Of a stretch of 5,785 nucleotides of DNA, positions 5,414-5,785 are shown one piece after another. Source of the stretch: Thermoleophilia bacterium. GTDB lineage: Bacteria > Actinomycetota > Thermoleophilia > Gaiellales > Gaiellaceae. The notes beneath the pieces were generated by a model. That model did not search any database and had not been told where the DNA came from. It saw only the letters and a program-made list of their open reading frames with translations. The translations under genes were made by a program, and so were the position numbers. The stretch is from positions 1-5,785 of the forward strand of contig JAICTB010000150.1 in assembly GCA_025936595.1 (NCBI GenBank), given 5' to 3'. Position 1 is the first letter of the stretch. Every line of letters begins with the position of its first letter.

Positions 5414-5601
5414 CTACGTGCGCAAGCGGTATGCGGCGACGATCGCGTCGGCCTCGGCCGAGTGACGATCCAACGGTCGCTATGCGCGTGGATCACCTGC
5501 GGGTTCTTGCGCAACCAGGAGCGCAGGGTCTTGTCCGAGATGTCGAGCGCCTTAGCGATGTCCTTGGCCGTGACCTCATCCGGCCAACCAGTGAACGGCA
5601 T
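5414..5601 (-). pseudogene. Small helix-turn-helix DNA-binding protein with an apparent -1 frameshift
   Basis: From the ATG at 5601 the frame reads MPFTGWPDEV, then a clear helix-turn-helix (about residues 11-32: TAKDIAKALDISDKTLRSWL), then SDRWIVT (41-47). After that the same frame becomes low-complexity Pro/Arg/Ser text and runs to a TGA at 5380. If one base is missing near 5459, the next frame reads AEADAIVAAYRLRT and stops at TAG 5414-5416. That gives a 62-residue protein ending in an amphipathic helix, with 13 of 14 third positions G or C, as expected for real coding in this genome; the unshifted tail loses that bias. The gene is therefore either decayed, recoded, or affected by a sequencing error. 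No Shine-Dalgarno precedes the ATG and no other start exists before an in-frame stop. Size and location suggest an excisionase or regulator of an integrative element, which is inference. Confidence 0.6.
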
Positions 5602-5608
5602 GGAGACA

Positions 5609-5614
5609 AGGCTA
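5609..5614 (-). promoter_or_regulatory. Possible -10 box for a leaderless HTH transcript
   Basis: On the minus strand TAGCCT (fitting TANNNT) lies 7 nt before the ATG at 5601, which would place transcription start at or next to the A of the start codon. This agrees with the absence of a Shine-Dalgarno and with the frequency of leaderless mRNAs in actinobacteria. TTCATC 17 bp further upstream is a poor -35. Weak evidence overall. Confidence 0.28.
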
Positions 5615-5724
5615 ACGAGCCGAGCTGACGCGATGAATCACGCTCGGGAAGCGCAGAAACCAGCGCGTACGAGCGCGATTCGCGACCTAGTAGCCCTCGG
5701 ACGAAGAGTTGGTCGGATCGCGGT

Positions 5725-5785
5725 TTACGCGGCTGGCGGCAGTGTCTTGTTGAGCATCTCGATCAGGTGCTCATAGCGATCGACT
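5725..5785 (-). CDS. C-terminal end of a probable tyrosine recombinase/integrase (partial)
   Basis: Entering from the right edge on the minus strand, one frame reads V followed by DRYEHLIEMLNKT, then LPPAA and a TAA stop at 5727-5725. DRYxHL followed by a short helical tail is typical of the last residues of phage- and element-type tyrosine recombinases (the TxDRYGHL pattern), in which the Tyr is the nucleophile that attacks DNA; here it is 16 residues before the stop. Only 19 codons are visible, so the rest of the catalytic set (Arg, His, Arg) cannot be checked. The nearby tRNA 3' end and the small HTH gene agree with an integrase. A chance resemblance or another protein family remains possible. 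Confidence 0.55.
   Translation of the reverse strand, partial: VDRYEHLIEMLNKTLPPAA

Larger units (their letters stand above)
5150..5785. mobile_element. Possible end of an integrative element at the 3' end of tRNA-Ala
   Basis: Several clues suggest that the sequence right of the tRNA belongs to an integrated element. They are the tRNA 3' end as a classical attachment site, a tyrosine-recombinase-like C-terminus at 5785-5725, a small HTH protein of excisionase-like size between the two, short direct repeats close to the tRNA, and looser gene packing than the left part of the window. The stretch 5180-5413 carries no gene I can support, and 5602-5724 likewise holds only a possible promoter. The other end of the element and the duplicated tRNA fragment would lie outside the window, so the boundaries are unproven. 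The left boundary is set here simply at the end of the tRNA. Confidence 0.42.

Noticed and set aside
1..5785. Search for CRISPR arrays, insertion-sequence ends and retron or reverse-transcriptase-like elements.
   Set aside because: No regularly spaced repeats, transposase motifs, terminal inverted repeats or reverse-transcriptase motifs were seen.

Overview
This is a GC-rich window with dense, mostly minus-strand coding. It looks chromosomal and actinobacterial, most likely class Thermoleophilia (Gaiellales or Solirubrobacterales-like). The reasons are a NucS/EndoMS mismatch endonuclease in place of MutS/MutL, frequent GTG and TTG starts, and a secreted protein whose Ig-like repeat type is abundant in Thermoleophilia genomes. 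The lineage is an inference from remembered family distribution, not a computed result.

Layout. Positions 1-543 (+) hold most of nucS; its N-terminus lies off the left edge. Converging on it and sharing the 4-bp TTAA stop overlap is a compact minus-strand block read from right to left. It comprises a zinc-type medium-chain dehydrogenase (4113-3238), a second and divergent one (3241-2309), an AlkZ/YcaQ-like winged-helix DNA glycosylase homologue (2312-1449) and an HNH endonuclease (1439-540). The first three are joined by 4-nt stop/start overlaps (TTGA, GTGA) and the fourth follows after 9 nt, so they are probably one operon. Upstream of it lies a secreted protein (4959-4156) with a signal peptide, one Ig-like domain and an uncharacterised C-terminal domain.

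To the right, transcribed divergently, is a tRNA-Ala(CGC) gene (5077-5149) with a good -10 box and a perfect 11-bp hairpin terminator behind it. From there on the sequence changes character: about 230 bp without a gene, carrying a pair of TGGTCAAG repeats and a small nested palindrome; a short helix-turn-helix gene broken by an apparent -1 frameshift (5601-5414); and, at the right edge, 19 codons that look like the C-terminal end of a tyrosine recombinase (5785-5725). A tRNA 3' end, an integrase-like tail and a small HTH protein together suggest the end of an integrative element lodged at tRNA-Ala, most of which lies beyond the window.

How the genes may work together. The two dehydrogenases probably act on related polyol or sugar-type substrates, and their cofactor motifs point to different cofactors (NAD for one, NADP for the other). 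The glycosylase homologue, the HNH nuclease and the convergent NucS all act on DNA, so the left half leans towards DNA maintenance or defence, though linkage alone does not prove a shared pathway. The points most worth a second look are the Asp-for-Cys zinc ligand in one dehydrogenase, the apparent loss of the middle domain in the AlkZ-like protein, and the possible mobile-element junction with its frameshifted HTH gene.
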